The notes under the pieces were generated by a model. The model saw only the letters and a program-made list of their open reading frames with translations. It was not told where the DNA came from and did not search any database. From assembly GCA_017464225.1 (NCBI GenBank), contig JAFUDW010000130.1, positions 1 to 12,418 of the forward strand: DNA of 12,418 nt, read 5' to 3'. The first letter of the stretch is position 1, and each line of letters begins with the position of its first letter. Position numbers and translations under genes: made by a program. This DNA is from Clostridia bacterium. Lineage in GTDB: Bacteria > Bacillota_A > Clostridia > Christensenellales > Aristaeellaceae. Positions 1 through 5,907 of this stretch are shown in pieces.

Positions 1-252
1 AATGACGGCGGCTTGCCGACGTCAATGACGCGTCAGCGTCATAGCGATCATACAAAAATGCCCAGACCGAGCTTGCTCGAGTCTGGGTTATTTTTGTTGA
101 TCGCGTATTTCCGGTGTGCTCTTTGCGACAACCTCCATTCCAATCAGCTGCGGGAAGTTGCCAGTTAGAGCACGCAAGTAACATCCGCAACCGGCGGGGT
201 CTGGGGTGCAACTTGCACCCCAGCAGGGTTTTTAAGGGGCAGCGCCCCTTAA
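1..252 (-). repeat. Dispersed multi-hairpin repeat, copy 1 (cut by window edge)
   Basis: This is an imperfect inverted copy of 8589-8839. Read on the minus strand from 252 to 1, it shows five foldable parts in a fixed order: E (232-252, 9-bp stem TTAAGGGGC), D (201-223, 10-bp stem CTGGGGTGCA), a less conserved spacer, C (61-87, terminator-like), B (25-42, ATGACGC/GCGTCAT) and A (3-24). Positions 193-252 match copy 2 at 57 of 60 bases, and 1-43 match at 41 of 43. The central spacer has diverged but keeps short blocks such as CGCAAAGAGC. It begins 54 nt after the lysA stop, so it may be transcribed as lysA 3'-UTR. It contains no protein-coding gene and no terminal inverted repeat, and the element may continue left of base 1. 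Function unknown. Confidence 0.85.
61..95. terminator. Bidirectional rho-independent terminator (hairpin C of repeat copy 1)
   Basis: The stem is CCCAGAC (61-67) with GTCTGGG (81-87), capped by CGAGC-TT-GCTCG with a bulged A80. TTATTTTT follows on the plus strand, and CAAAAAT precedes it, giving a T tract on the minus strand. It could end lysA transcripts arriving on the minus strand, about 220 nt past the stop, or transcripts entering from the left. Confidence 0.7.
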
Positions 253-305
253 CATCCCCTCCTTCTCCCATCTGATCTCTGTTTTAACATTTTTTTGCAT
301 CAGTT

Positions 306-1607
306 TTACAGGATCTCGTTTCTGATCAGATCAGCATAGCTTTCCCGGCGGACGATGAGCTTTTTTTCATTGCCCCGCAGGGCCACCATGGCCGGGCGGG
401 GGAGGCGGTTATAATTGCTTGCCATGGAATAATTATACGCGCCGGTGACCAGCACGGCCAGCGTGTCGCCCGGGCGGACGGCCTGCAGCGGCGTATCCTC
501 GGCGATCAGATCGCCTGACTCGCAGCACTTGCCCGCAATGGTCACCTTGCCCTCCGGCGCGTCGCCGGCCCGATCGGCCACCAGAGCGGCATGGCGCGCG
601 CCGTAGAGGATATAGCGGGGATTATCGGCCATGCCGCCGTCCACCGCCACATAGGTGCGCACGCCGGGAATGGTTTTTACGCTGCCCACGGTGTACAGCG
701 TGACCCCGGCCTCGCCCACGATGGCGCGGCCCGGCTCGAAGATCAGCATGGGCAAAGGCAGGCCCAGCCGGTCGGCTTCCCGCAATACGGCGGAAGTCAC
801 CTGATCGATATAATCGGCCAGCGGCGGCGGATCGTCCCGGTCTTCATAGCGGATGCCGAAGCCGCCGCCCAGATTGAGAATATTGGCCTGGATGCCCAGC
901 TCGTCCCGCAGGGAAGCGATCAGCGCCATCATGCGCCGCACAGCCTCGCAGAAGGGGGCGATCTCAAAGATCTGGCTGCCGATATGGCAGTGCACGCCTT
1001 CCACGCGTACGCCCGGCAGGGCGGCGGCCATTTTATGGATTTCAAAAGCCTCCCCCGTTTCCAGCGCCACGCCAAATTTGCTGTCGATCTGGCCGGTCTT
1101 GATGTACTCGTGGGTATGGCAGTCGATGCCGGGCTTGACGCGGAACAGGATGGGCTGCACGATCCCCCGCTGGACGGCGATATCATTGATATGCCGCAGC
1201 TCCTCAACATTATCCACAACAAAATAGCCCACGCCGCATTCCATGGCAAAGGCGATCTCCTCCGGCGTTTTGTTGTTGCCATGGAAAAACACCTTTTCCA
1301 TGGGAAAGCCCGCCGCGTGCAGCGTATAGATTTCGCCGCCGCTCACCGCATCCGCCCCCAGCCCCTCCTGGGCCGTGACCCGGGCGGTATGCAGGGTGCA
1401 CAGCGCCTTGCTGGCAAACAGCGCCAGGCTCTTGCCCGGATAATGCGCCGCCAGGAGCTCCCGATACGCGCGGCAGCAGCGGCGCATTTTATCCTCGTCC
1501 AGCACGTACAGCGGCGTACCGTACTCCCGGGCCAGCGCCACGGCATCATGGCGGCCGATCTGCAGGTGATTGGCTTCGTTTACGGACAGGTTGTCGGCTT
1601 GCAGCAT
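306..1607 (-). CDS. lysA: Diaminopimelate decarboxylase
   Basis: This 433-residue PLP enzyme removes CO2 from meso-2,6-diaminopimelate to give L-lysine, the last step of lysine synthesis, in the cytosol. It has the fold-III (alanine-racemase-like) barrel followed by a C-terminal beta domain. Visible motifs are FASKALC, with K67 as the expected PLP lysine; HCHIGSQI at 206-213; the glycine-rich phosphate loop GGGFGI at 247-252; EPGR at 291-294; the active-site CESGD, with C362 contributed to the partner subunit; and GAYNYSMASNYN, with Y391. Length is normal for the family. The start at 1607 is preceded by AAAGGA about 9 nt upstream. The gene is transcribed alone, divergently from the DUF4418 operon. 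No lysine riboswitch (L-box) is recognisable in its short leader, so its control is not visible. A related arginine or ornithine decarboxylase is unlikely given CESGD and overall similarity to LysA. Confidence 0.96.
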   Translation of the reverse strand: MLQADNLSVNEANHLQIGRHDAVALAREYGTPLYVLDEDKMRRCCRAYRELLAAHYPGKSLALFASKALCTLHTARVTAQEGLGADAVSGGEIYTLHAAGFPMEKVFFHGNNKTPEEIAFAMECGVGYFVVDNVEELRHINDIAVQRGIVQPILFRVKPGIDCHTHEYIKTGQIDSKFGVALETGEAFEIHKMAAALPGVRVEGVHCHIGSQIFEIAPFCEAVRRMMALIASLRDELGIQANILNLGGGFGIRYEDRDDPPPLADYIDQVTSAVLREADRLGLPLPMLIFEPGRAIVGEAGVTLYTVGSVKTIPGVRTYVAVDGGMADNPRYILYGARHAALVADRAGDAPEGKVTIAGKCCESGDLIAEDTPLQAVRPGDTLAVLVTGAYNYSMASNYNRLPRPAMVALRGNEKKLIVRRESYADLIRNEIL

Positions 1608-1645
1608 GGCTGGTCATCCTTTGCGGTAAATTTATGCTGTATTGT

Positions 1646-1651
1646 ATCATA
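1646..1651 (-). promoter_or_regulatory. Possible lysA -10 element
   Basis: On the minus strand TATGAT (rc of 1646-1651) lies just upstream of lysA, preceded by CGGCGCA, the same bases that sit near the sfsA -10. An overlapping alternative is TACAAT (1641-1646). No convincing -35 lies 16-18 nt upstream, so this is a weak call. The rest of 1652-1750 holds nothing else I can identify. Confidence 0.3.
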
Positions 1652-1753
1652 CTTTGCGCCGAAAAAACGGTATATATTTTGCACTTTCCCGGCGGCATCC
1701 CACCTCGAAAGCAGAGATGAAAGCATTGCCCGCGCCTTTTTGGTCAGCGCCGA

Positions 1754-1782
1754 TTGACAATTGCCGCCGATTCAAGTATAAT
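1754..1782 (+). promoter_or_regulatory. Consensus sigma-A promoter of the DUF4418-ABC operon
   Basis: TTGACA (1754-1759) and TATAAT (1777-1782) are both perfect hexamers with the ideal 17-nt spacer. Transcription should start near 1788-1790, about 43 nt before the first ATG. A promoter this strong needs a repressor if the operon is not constitutive, and the palindrome at 1786-1815 supplies a site for one. Confidence 0.9.
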
Positions 1783-1785
1783 CCT

Positions 1786-1815
1786 CAATGGTTAGTTCAC
1801 ATAAACTAACCATTG
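1786..1815. promoter_or_regulatory. Palindromic operator over the transcription start
   Basis: CAATGGTTAGTT (1786-1797) and AACTAACCATTG (1804-1815) are perfect 12-bp inverted arms around the 6-nt centre CACATA. The palindrome begins 4 nt after the -10 and covers about -2 to +27, the classic position for a dimeric repressor. The inner GGTTAG/CTAACC half-sites recall DtxR/IdeR-type boxes (TTAGGTTAG), but the spacing differs, so TetR- or MarR-type repressors remain possible. No regulator gene lies in the window. As RNA the arms could also form a 5' hairpin. Confidence 0.85.
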
Positions 1816-1831
1816 ATATGGAGGATATATT

Positions 1832-2218
1832 ATGAAGAAAAAAATCATCCCGGCGGCTGTGGCGCTGGCGCTGGCGCTGATCATTGCCGTTGGCAGTCAA
1901 ACCTTTTTACAGCCCTGCGTGCATGAGGACGGCAGCTTTGGCGCCTGCCACTGGGCAGGCCAGGCGCTGCTGGGACTGGGCTGCGTCATGGGCGCGCTGG
2001 CGGCGCTGGCGCTGGCCCTTCCCCGGGCGCGGCTGGGGCTGTATATCGCCATGCTGCCGGTTAGCGTAATGGGCCTTTTGACTCCGGGCACGCTGATCGA
2101 TCTGTGCCGCATGAGCACCATGCGCTGCCGGGCGGTGATGCGGCCCGCCATGCTGATCCTGTTTGCCGCCGCCCTGGCCGTATCGGCCCTGGGCGCAGCG
2201 CTGAACGCGCGGAAGTGA
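1832..2218 (+). CDS. DUF4418-like small membrane protein
   Basis: A 128-residue hydrophobic protein with about four predicted membrane segments (residues 5-22, 42-63, 67-84, 105-124). Conserved-looking polar residues lie between them: C29, H31, C39, H40 after the first segment, and the CRMSTMRC stretch (C92, C98) before the last. I recognise the pattern PC...CHWA...GTLIxLC..xxMxC as DUF4418, a family without assigned function that is found beside FtsX-type ABC transporters in Clostridia; this link rests on recall, not a search. The family's usual CH after the second cysteine pair reads CR here. The start has GGAGG 7 nt upstream. The gene is first in its operon, 4 nt before the permease, so it is probably an accessory subunit of that transporter. 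The Cys/His residues suggest, but do not prove, metal or redox binding. Confidence 0.75.
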   Translation: MKKKIIPAAVALALALIIAVGSQTFLQPCVHEDGSFGACHWAGQALLGLGCVMGALAALALALPRARLGLYIAMLPVSVMGLLTPGTLIDLCRMSTMRCRAVMRPAMLILFAAALAVSALGAALNARK

Positions 2219-2222
2219 CGCC

Positions 2223-3422
2223 ATGAAAGCATTCTGGCTATCGATCAAAAATCTGACCCGCAAGCCCGGCCGCACGGCCGTCCTGGCGCTGCTCACCGCT
2301 TTTCTGGCGCTGGCGGTGTTCGGCGGCTCGGTGGTGGTGCTTTCGCTGCGCAGCGGCCTTGGCAGTCTGGAGGCCCGGCTGGGAGCCGATATCATTCTGG
2401 TGCCGTCCTCGGCGGCCAGCAAGGTAAGCTTTCAGAACATGTTCCTGCAGGGCACCACGGGCGCGTTTTACATGGAGGCCTCGGCGCTGGACAAAGCGCT
2501 GGAGGTGGAGGGCGTGGAAAAAGCCGCGCCCCAGACCTTTCTGGCCTCGCTGAAGGCCGACTGCTGCTCGGTGAAGATCCAGGTGATCGGCATCGATCCC
2601 GAAGCCGATTTTACCGTGCAGCCCTGGATCTCCAGAAGCCTGAGCCGCGGGCTCGCCGATATGGAGGTGGCCGTAGGCTGTAAGGTGGAAGCCGACGTGG
2701 GCGAAACGCTGCGGATCTATGATCAGAACTGCAGGGTGGTGGGACAGCTGGAGCCCACGGGGACCGGGCTGGACACCGCCGTATACTGCGATATGGACAC
2801 CATGCGGAAGCTGTTGGCCGCCGCCGAGGAAAAGGGCGTGACCCACAAAATCGCCAGCGGCGACGATATGATCTCGGCCATTTATGTGAAGGTGAAGGAC
2901 GGCTTTGATATCGACGCCGTGAACAGCAAACTGACGGGTCATCTGCGCAAGGTGACGGCCGTGCGCACCCGCAGCATGATCACCGGCGTATCCGACAGCC
3001 TGGCGGGCATCTCCCGCACGGTGACCGGATTGATCGTCGGCATATGGGCGCTGGCCTTTGTGATCCTGCTGCTGACCTTTGTGCTGATCGTCCGGGAGCG
3101 CACCCGGGAGTTCGCCGTACTCAGGCTTCTGGGCACCTCCCGGCGCATGCTGGGCCGCATGGTGCTCTTGGAAGCCGCGCTGTGCAGCCTGCTGGGCGGC
3201 GCGGTTGGCGTGGGCATTGGCGCGCTGATCGTGTTTCCCTTCGCGGCGCTCATTGAAAGCAAGCTGCAATTGCCCTACCTGATGCCAAATGCGGGCGTCC
3301 TGCTTCTGCTGGCGCTTGGCACGCTGGCGCTGACCGTGGTGATCGGCGCGGCGTCCAGCGCCTGGGCGGCCCGGCGGCTGAGCCGCGTGGATCCAGGCGC
3401 CGCTCTGCGGGAGGGAAACTGA
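2223..3422 (+). CDS. FtsX/MacB-like ABC transporter permease
   Basis: This 399-residue protein has the FtsX topology: one N-terminal membrane helix (about 18-42), a large extracytoplasmic domain (about 45-262) and three C-terminal helices (about 267-291, 313-343, 356-381). The juxtamembrane RERTREFAVLRLLGTS segment (291-306) is the typical coupling motif of FtsX/MacB/LolC permeases. Such proteins work by mechanotransmission, moving lipids, peptides or proteins or acting on envelope partners rather than forming a channel. The external domain contains a DCCSVKIQVIGIDP stretch with adjacent C114-C115, plus C153, C170 and C189. These cysteines, together with those of the DUF4418 protein, hint at metal or thiol chemistry. 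The ribosome binding site is weak (GGAAG) and the gap to the upstream gene is 4 nt, so translation is probably coupled. The substrate is unknown. Confidence 0.9.
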   Translation: MKAFWLSIKNLTRKPGRTAVLALLTAFLALAVFGGSVVVLSLRSGLGSLEARLGADIILVPSSAASKVSFQNMFLQGTTGAFYMEASALDKALEVEGVEKAAPQTFLASLKADCCSVKIQVIGIDPEADFTVQPWISRSLSRGLADMEVAVGCKVEADVGETLRIYDQNCRVVGQLEPTGTGLDTAVYCDMDTMRKLLAAAEEKGVTHKIASGDDMISAIYVKVKDGFDIDAVNSKLTGHLRKVTAVRTRSMITGVSDSLAGISRTVTGLIVGIWALAFVILLLTFVLIVRERTREFAVLRLLGTSRRMLGRMVLLEAALCSLLGGAVGVGIGALIVFPFAALIESKLQLPYLMPNAGVLLLLALGTLALTVVIGAASSAWAARRLSRVDPGAALREGN

Positions 3423-3423
3423 T

Positions 3424-4116
3424 ATGGATTTGAAGGCTGAAAACATCAGCAAGCGGTATTTCCGCAAAACGGGCGGCGCCAACTATTTCTATGCCGTGCA
3501 GCCGGTGAGCCTGACGCTCCCGTCCGGCGCGGTGACCGTGCTGACCGGGCGCAGCGGATCGGGCAAGACCACGCTATTGCACATGCTGGCAGGGCTTTTA
3601 ACGCCCACCGAGGGCAAGGTGCTGCTGGGCGATACCGATCTGTACGCGCTCAGCGACGTGGCGCTCTCCCGTCTGCGCAATGAAAAAACCGGCGTAGTGC
3701 CCCAGGGGCGCAGCGCCGTGGATACCCTGACCGTTCGGGAAAACATTGTATTGCCCGCCCTGCTGTACGGGCGTCCCGCGCCCGCGGAGGCCGCCGCCCA
3801 ATGGATGGAGCGGCTGGATATCGCCCAGCTGGCCGACGCCTATCCCGCCCAGCTTTCGGGCGGCGAGCTGCGCCGCATGGCCATTGCCCGGGCGCTGGCC
3901 CAGGAGCCTGAGATCATTTTTGCCGACGAGCCCACCGGCGACCTGGACGACGAAAACACCGCGGCAGTGCTCTCCGCCCTGCAAGCCGCCGCCCGCCAGG
4001 GCAAGGCCGTTTTTCTGGTCACGCACGAGGCCGAAGCGCTCAGGTACGCAGACCGCGCCTTCCGAATGGACGGCGGCGCGCTCAGGGAAATCTCCCTCTC
4101 CGACGGGCATCTTTGA
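3424..4116 (+). CDS. ABC transporter ATP-binding protein (MacB/LolD type)
   Basis: The 230-residue nucleotide-binding subunit starts 1 nt after the permease stop, with GGAGGG 8 nt upstream. All ATPase elements are intact: Walker A GRSGSGKT (42-49), Q-loop Q94, signature LSGGE (144-148), Walker B IIFADEP with catalytic E169, D-loop and H-loop H201. Size and sequence place it in the LolD/FtsE/MacB class, which pairs with FtsX-type permeases. Two copies should energise two permease subunits from the cytoplasmic face. It is the last gene of the operon and converges on sfsA across a 58-bp gap in which no clear terminator is visible. The substrate is not predictable from this subunit. Confidence 0.95.
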   Translation: MDLKAENISKRYFRKTGGANYFYAVQPVSLTLPSGAVTVLTGRSGSGKTTLLHMLAGLLTPTEGKVLLGDTDLYALSDVALSRLRNEKTGVVPQGRSAVDTLTVRENIVLPALLYGRPAPAEAAAQWMERLDIAQLADAYPAQLSGGELRRMAIARALAQEPEIIFADEPTGDLDDENTAAVLSALQAAARQGKAVFLVTHEAEALRYADRAFRMDGGALREISLSDGHL

Positions 4117-4174
4117 ACAGCGTGAAATGTCAGGCGCGCCCCGATCGGCCCGCCGTCCATTCCTGTATATGCGA

Positions 4175-4870
4175 TCAAAGCTTTGGATCGGCGTCAGTCT
4201 CCACCCGCACCGCCGCGTCCAGCGCCATACCGTCCGGGGTGACGGCACAGTCATAGGCCAGCACCTGCACGCCGGCCCGCCGGGCGTGCCGCAGCGCTTC
4301 GGCAAAGGCCGGATGCGTGCGGCTGTTGGGCATGAACAGATGCGGGCCCTTCATCTGGATCACGATGAGCAGCGCGGCCTCATAGCCCGCCGCCGCGGCG
4401 CGCTCCAGCTCCCGCAGATGCTTTACGCCGCGCTCCGTAGGCGCGTCGGGGAACAGCGCCACGCCGTTTTCCTCCAGCGTGCAGCCTTTGACCTCCACAT
4501 AGAGCCTGCGGTCTGCGCCTTCGGCGTAAAAATCCAGCCGGGAGTCGCCGTAAACCGCCTCGGGACGGATAACGGTCACGCCGGGGAACAGCCGGGGCAG
4601 CGCTTCGGCTGCGACGCGATTGGGCGCCTGGCTGTCCATGTTCACCAGCATGCCGCCCTTATCGACCGCCACCAGATCGTAGCGCGTTTTCCGATTGGGG
4701 TTTTCCGCTTCGGCCAGCCAGACCCGGGCCCCGGGCACAAGCAGTTCCCGGCATCGCCCGGTATTTTTTACATGCACCGTTTCTTCACCGTCCCCGGTTT
4801 CCACCTGGGCGATAAAGCGATTGGGCCGGGCGATAAAAACGGCGGGGATCACAGATCGATACAGCTTCAT
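4175..4870 (-). CDS. sfsA: SfsA family DNA/RNA nuclease (sugar fermentation stimulation protein)
   Basis: This 231-residue protein matches SfsA in length (E. coli about 234) and motifs: FIARPNRF near the N-terminus, the OB-like segment VHVKNTGRCREL (32-43), KTRYDLVAV (61-69), VNMDSQAPN (76-84), SRLDF, and YVEVKGCTLEENG followed by FPDAPTERGVKHLREL. D113, E126 and K128 form the expected PD-(D/E)XK nuclease-like core. Family members were first linked to maltose metabolism and are now described as nucleic-acid-binding nucleases; the cellular role is unclear. The start at 4870 has GGAGAGG about 4 nt upstream. The gene is monocistronic, divergent from truA and convergent with the ABC operon. Confidence 0.95.
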   Translation of the reverse strand: MKLYRSVIPAVFIARPNRFIAQVETGDGEETVHVKNTGRCRELLVPGARVWLAEAENPNRKTRYDLVAVDKGGMLVNMDSQAPNRVAAEALPRLFPGVTVIRPEAVYGDSRLDFYAEGADRRLYVEVKGCTLEENGVALFPDAPTERGVKHLRELERAAAAGYEAALLIVIQMKGPHLFMPNSRTHPAFAEALRHARRAGVQVLAYDCAVTPDGMALDAAVRVETDADPKL

Positions 4871-4897
4871 GGCCCTCTCCTTCGTTTTTTTTTATGC

Positions 4898-4927
4898 ATG
4901 ATACAATGCGCCGCCCGGCGTTGTCAA
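4898..4927 (-). promoter_or_regulatory. sfsA promoter, sharing its -35 with truA
   Basis: On the minus strand TTGACA (rc of 4922-4927) and TATCAT (rc of 4898-4903) are separated by 18 nt. Transcription would start near 4891, leaving a leader of about 20 nt. The -35 overlaps the truA -35 by five bases. Confidence 0.7.
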
Positions 4928-4950
4928 CCATCGGCTCCCTGTGGTATAAT
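4921..4950 (+). promoter_or_regulatory. truA promoter, sharing its -35 with sfsA
   Basis: TTGTCA (4921-4926) and a perfect TATAAT (4945-4950) are separated by 18 nt. Transcription would start near 4957, about 23 nt before the ATG. The heptamer TTGTCAA (4921-4927) reads as a -35 in both directions. Confidence 0.75.
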
Positions 4951-4979
4951 ATTGCGCGGAACATAAAAAGGAGCTGAAC

Positions 4980-5792
4980 ATGGAAGAATACAACAAGATC
5001 CTGCTGACCATAGAATATGACGGCGCGGGCTTTGCGGGCTGGCAGCGCCAGGCCAATTTCCGCACTGTACAGGGCGAGGTTGAAAAGGCTGTGAGCCGCG
5101 CCGTAGGCCGCGAAACCACCATCTGGGGCGCCAGCCGCACCGACGCCGGCGTCAACGCCACGGGCCAGCGGGCGCATTTTTACAATTACAGCACCATTCC
5201 CGCCGAAAAGTTCCCCTTTGTGCTCAATACCATGCTGCCGCCCGACGTGCGCGTCCGCGCCGCTCGGGAGATCCCCGAGGGCATTCACGCCCGTTTTTCC
5301 TGCCGGGGCAAAATATATACTTACCGCATCTACAACAGCCGCCACGCCAGCGCCATGCGCCGCAATTTTACCACCCATATCCCGGTGCCCTGCGACGAGG
5401 ACAAAATGCGCGCGGCCGCCCGGCGCTTTTTGGGCACTCATGATTTTTCGGCCTTTCAGGCGGCGGGCGGAACGGCCAAAACCACCATCCGCCATATCTA
5501 CGGCCTGGACATCGACCGCCGGGAAGACGATATCACGCTGACCGTACGGGGCGACGCGTTTTTGTATAACATGGTCCGCATCATGGCGGGCACGCTGATC
5601 GCCATCGGCCAGGGCAGGCTGAGCCCCGACTGCATCGATGAAGCCCTGGCCACCGGCAACCGGCTGGTGCTGGGCGTCACGGCGCCGCCCAGCGGACTTG
5701 AGCTGACCAGGATCTTTTACGACCTGCCGGGCGAAGAACCGCCGGAGGATATGCGCGGCGTCGGGCCGCATTACCAGCCCATTGAATTGTGA
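4980..5792 (+). CDS. truA: tRNA pseudouridine(38-40) synthase
   Basis: This 270-residue enzyme isomerises uridines 38, 39 and 40 in the anticodon arm of many tRNAs. The catalytic aspartate is D55 in the motif RTDAGV (53-58). Other family hallmarks are YDGAGFAGWQRQ (13-24), LPPDVRV, the KIYTYRIYN segment with the stacking tyrosine Y115, HDFSAFQ (154-160), LYNMVRIMAGTLI (195-207) and the closing APPSGLELTRIFY. Around the active site, GRTDAGVHA is more usual, and this protein has SRTDAGVNA: two side-chain changes beside the intact Asp. AAGGAG lies 6 nt before the ATG. The gene is transcribed alone. A 6-bp hairpin, AGCGAT/ATCGCT (5802-5827), follows the stop but has no T tract. Confidence 0.97.
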   Translation: MEEYNKILLTIEYDGAGFAGWQRQANFRTVQGEVEKAVSRAVGRETTIWGASRTDAGVNATGQRAHFYNYSTIPAEKFPFVLNTMLPPDVRVRAAREIPEGIHARFSCRGKIYTYRIYNSRHASAMRRNFTTHIPVPCDEDKMRAAARRFLGTHDFSAFQAAGGTAKTTIRHIYGLDIDRREDDITLTVRGDAFLYNMVRIMAGTLIAIGQGRLSPDCIDEALATGNRLVLGVTAPPSGLELTRIFYDLPGEEPPEDMRGVGPHYQPIEL

Positions 5793-5835
5793 ATTTTGCA
5801 AAGCGATCAGCCATTTATCTTATCGCTAACGCGCA

Positions 5836-5864
5836 TTGCAATTTCCTTGGCCGCTGATTATAAT
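5836..5864 (+). promoter_or_regulatory. Promoter of the ParB-BMP / metallophosphoesterase operon
   Basis: TTGCAA (5836-5841) and a perfect TATAAT (5859-5864) have the ideal 17-nt spacing. The start of transcription should be near 5871. The leader opens with a GC-rich hairpin, GCGCGG/CCGCGC (5872-5877 with 5889-5894), that ends two bases before the AAGGAGG ribosome binding site and might limit ribosome access. Confidence 0.75.
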
Positions 5865-5907
5865 ATACTCCGCGCGGGCGGGAAGCCTCCGCGCCAAGGA
5901 GGAAACA

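Noticed and set aside
232..255. A 7-codon minus-strand frame (MLRGAAP) after a GGAGGGG ribosome binding site, overlapping hairpin E
   Set aside because: The start codon is not kept in repeat copy 2, where the same place reads ACG, so hairpin pairing and not coding is what is conserved.
591..1757. A 388-codon plus-strand frame antisense to lysA
   Set aside because: It is a shadow of lysA codon bias: a His/Gln-rich product without a recognisable domain, running across the divergent promoter region.
1608..1760. A lysine riboswitch in the lysA leader
   Set aside because: The likely -10 lies only about 40 nt from the start codon, and none of the conserved L-box segments is visible, so there is no room for the roughly 170-nt aptamer.
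2238..3482. A 414-codon minus-strand frame antisense to the permease
   Set aside because: Same composition artefact; the plus-strand permease has clear membrane topology and operon spacing.
4117..4174. A terminator between the convergent ABC operon and sfsA
   Set aside because: Only short GC palindromes such as GGCGCGCC and CCGATCGG are seen, without a stable stem followed by a T run.
5836..5907. An upstream TTG start that would add 24 residues to the ParB-BMP protein
   Set aside because: This TTG is the first base triplet of the -35 hexamer, lies upstream of the predicted transcription start and has no ribosome binding site. AAGGAGG sits just before the ATG at 5908.
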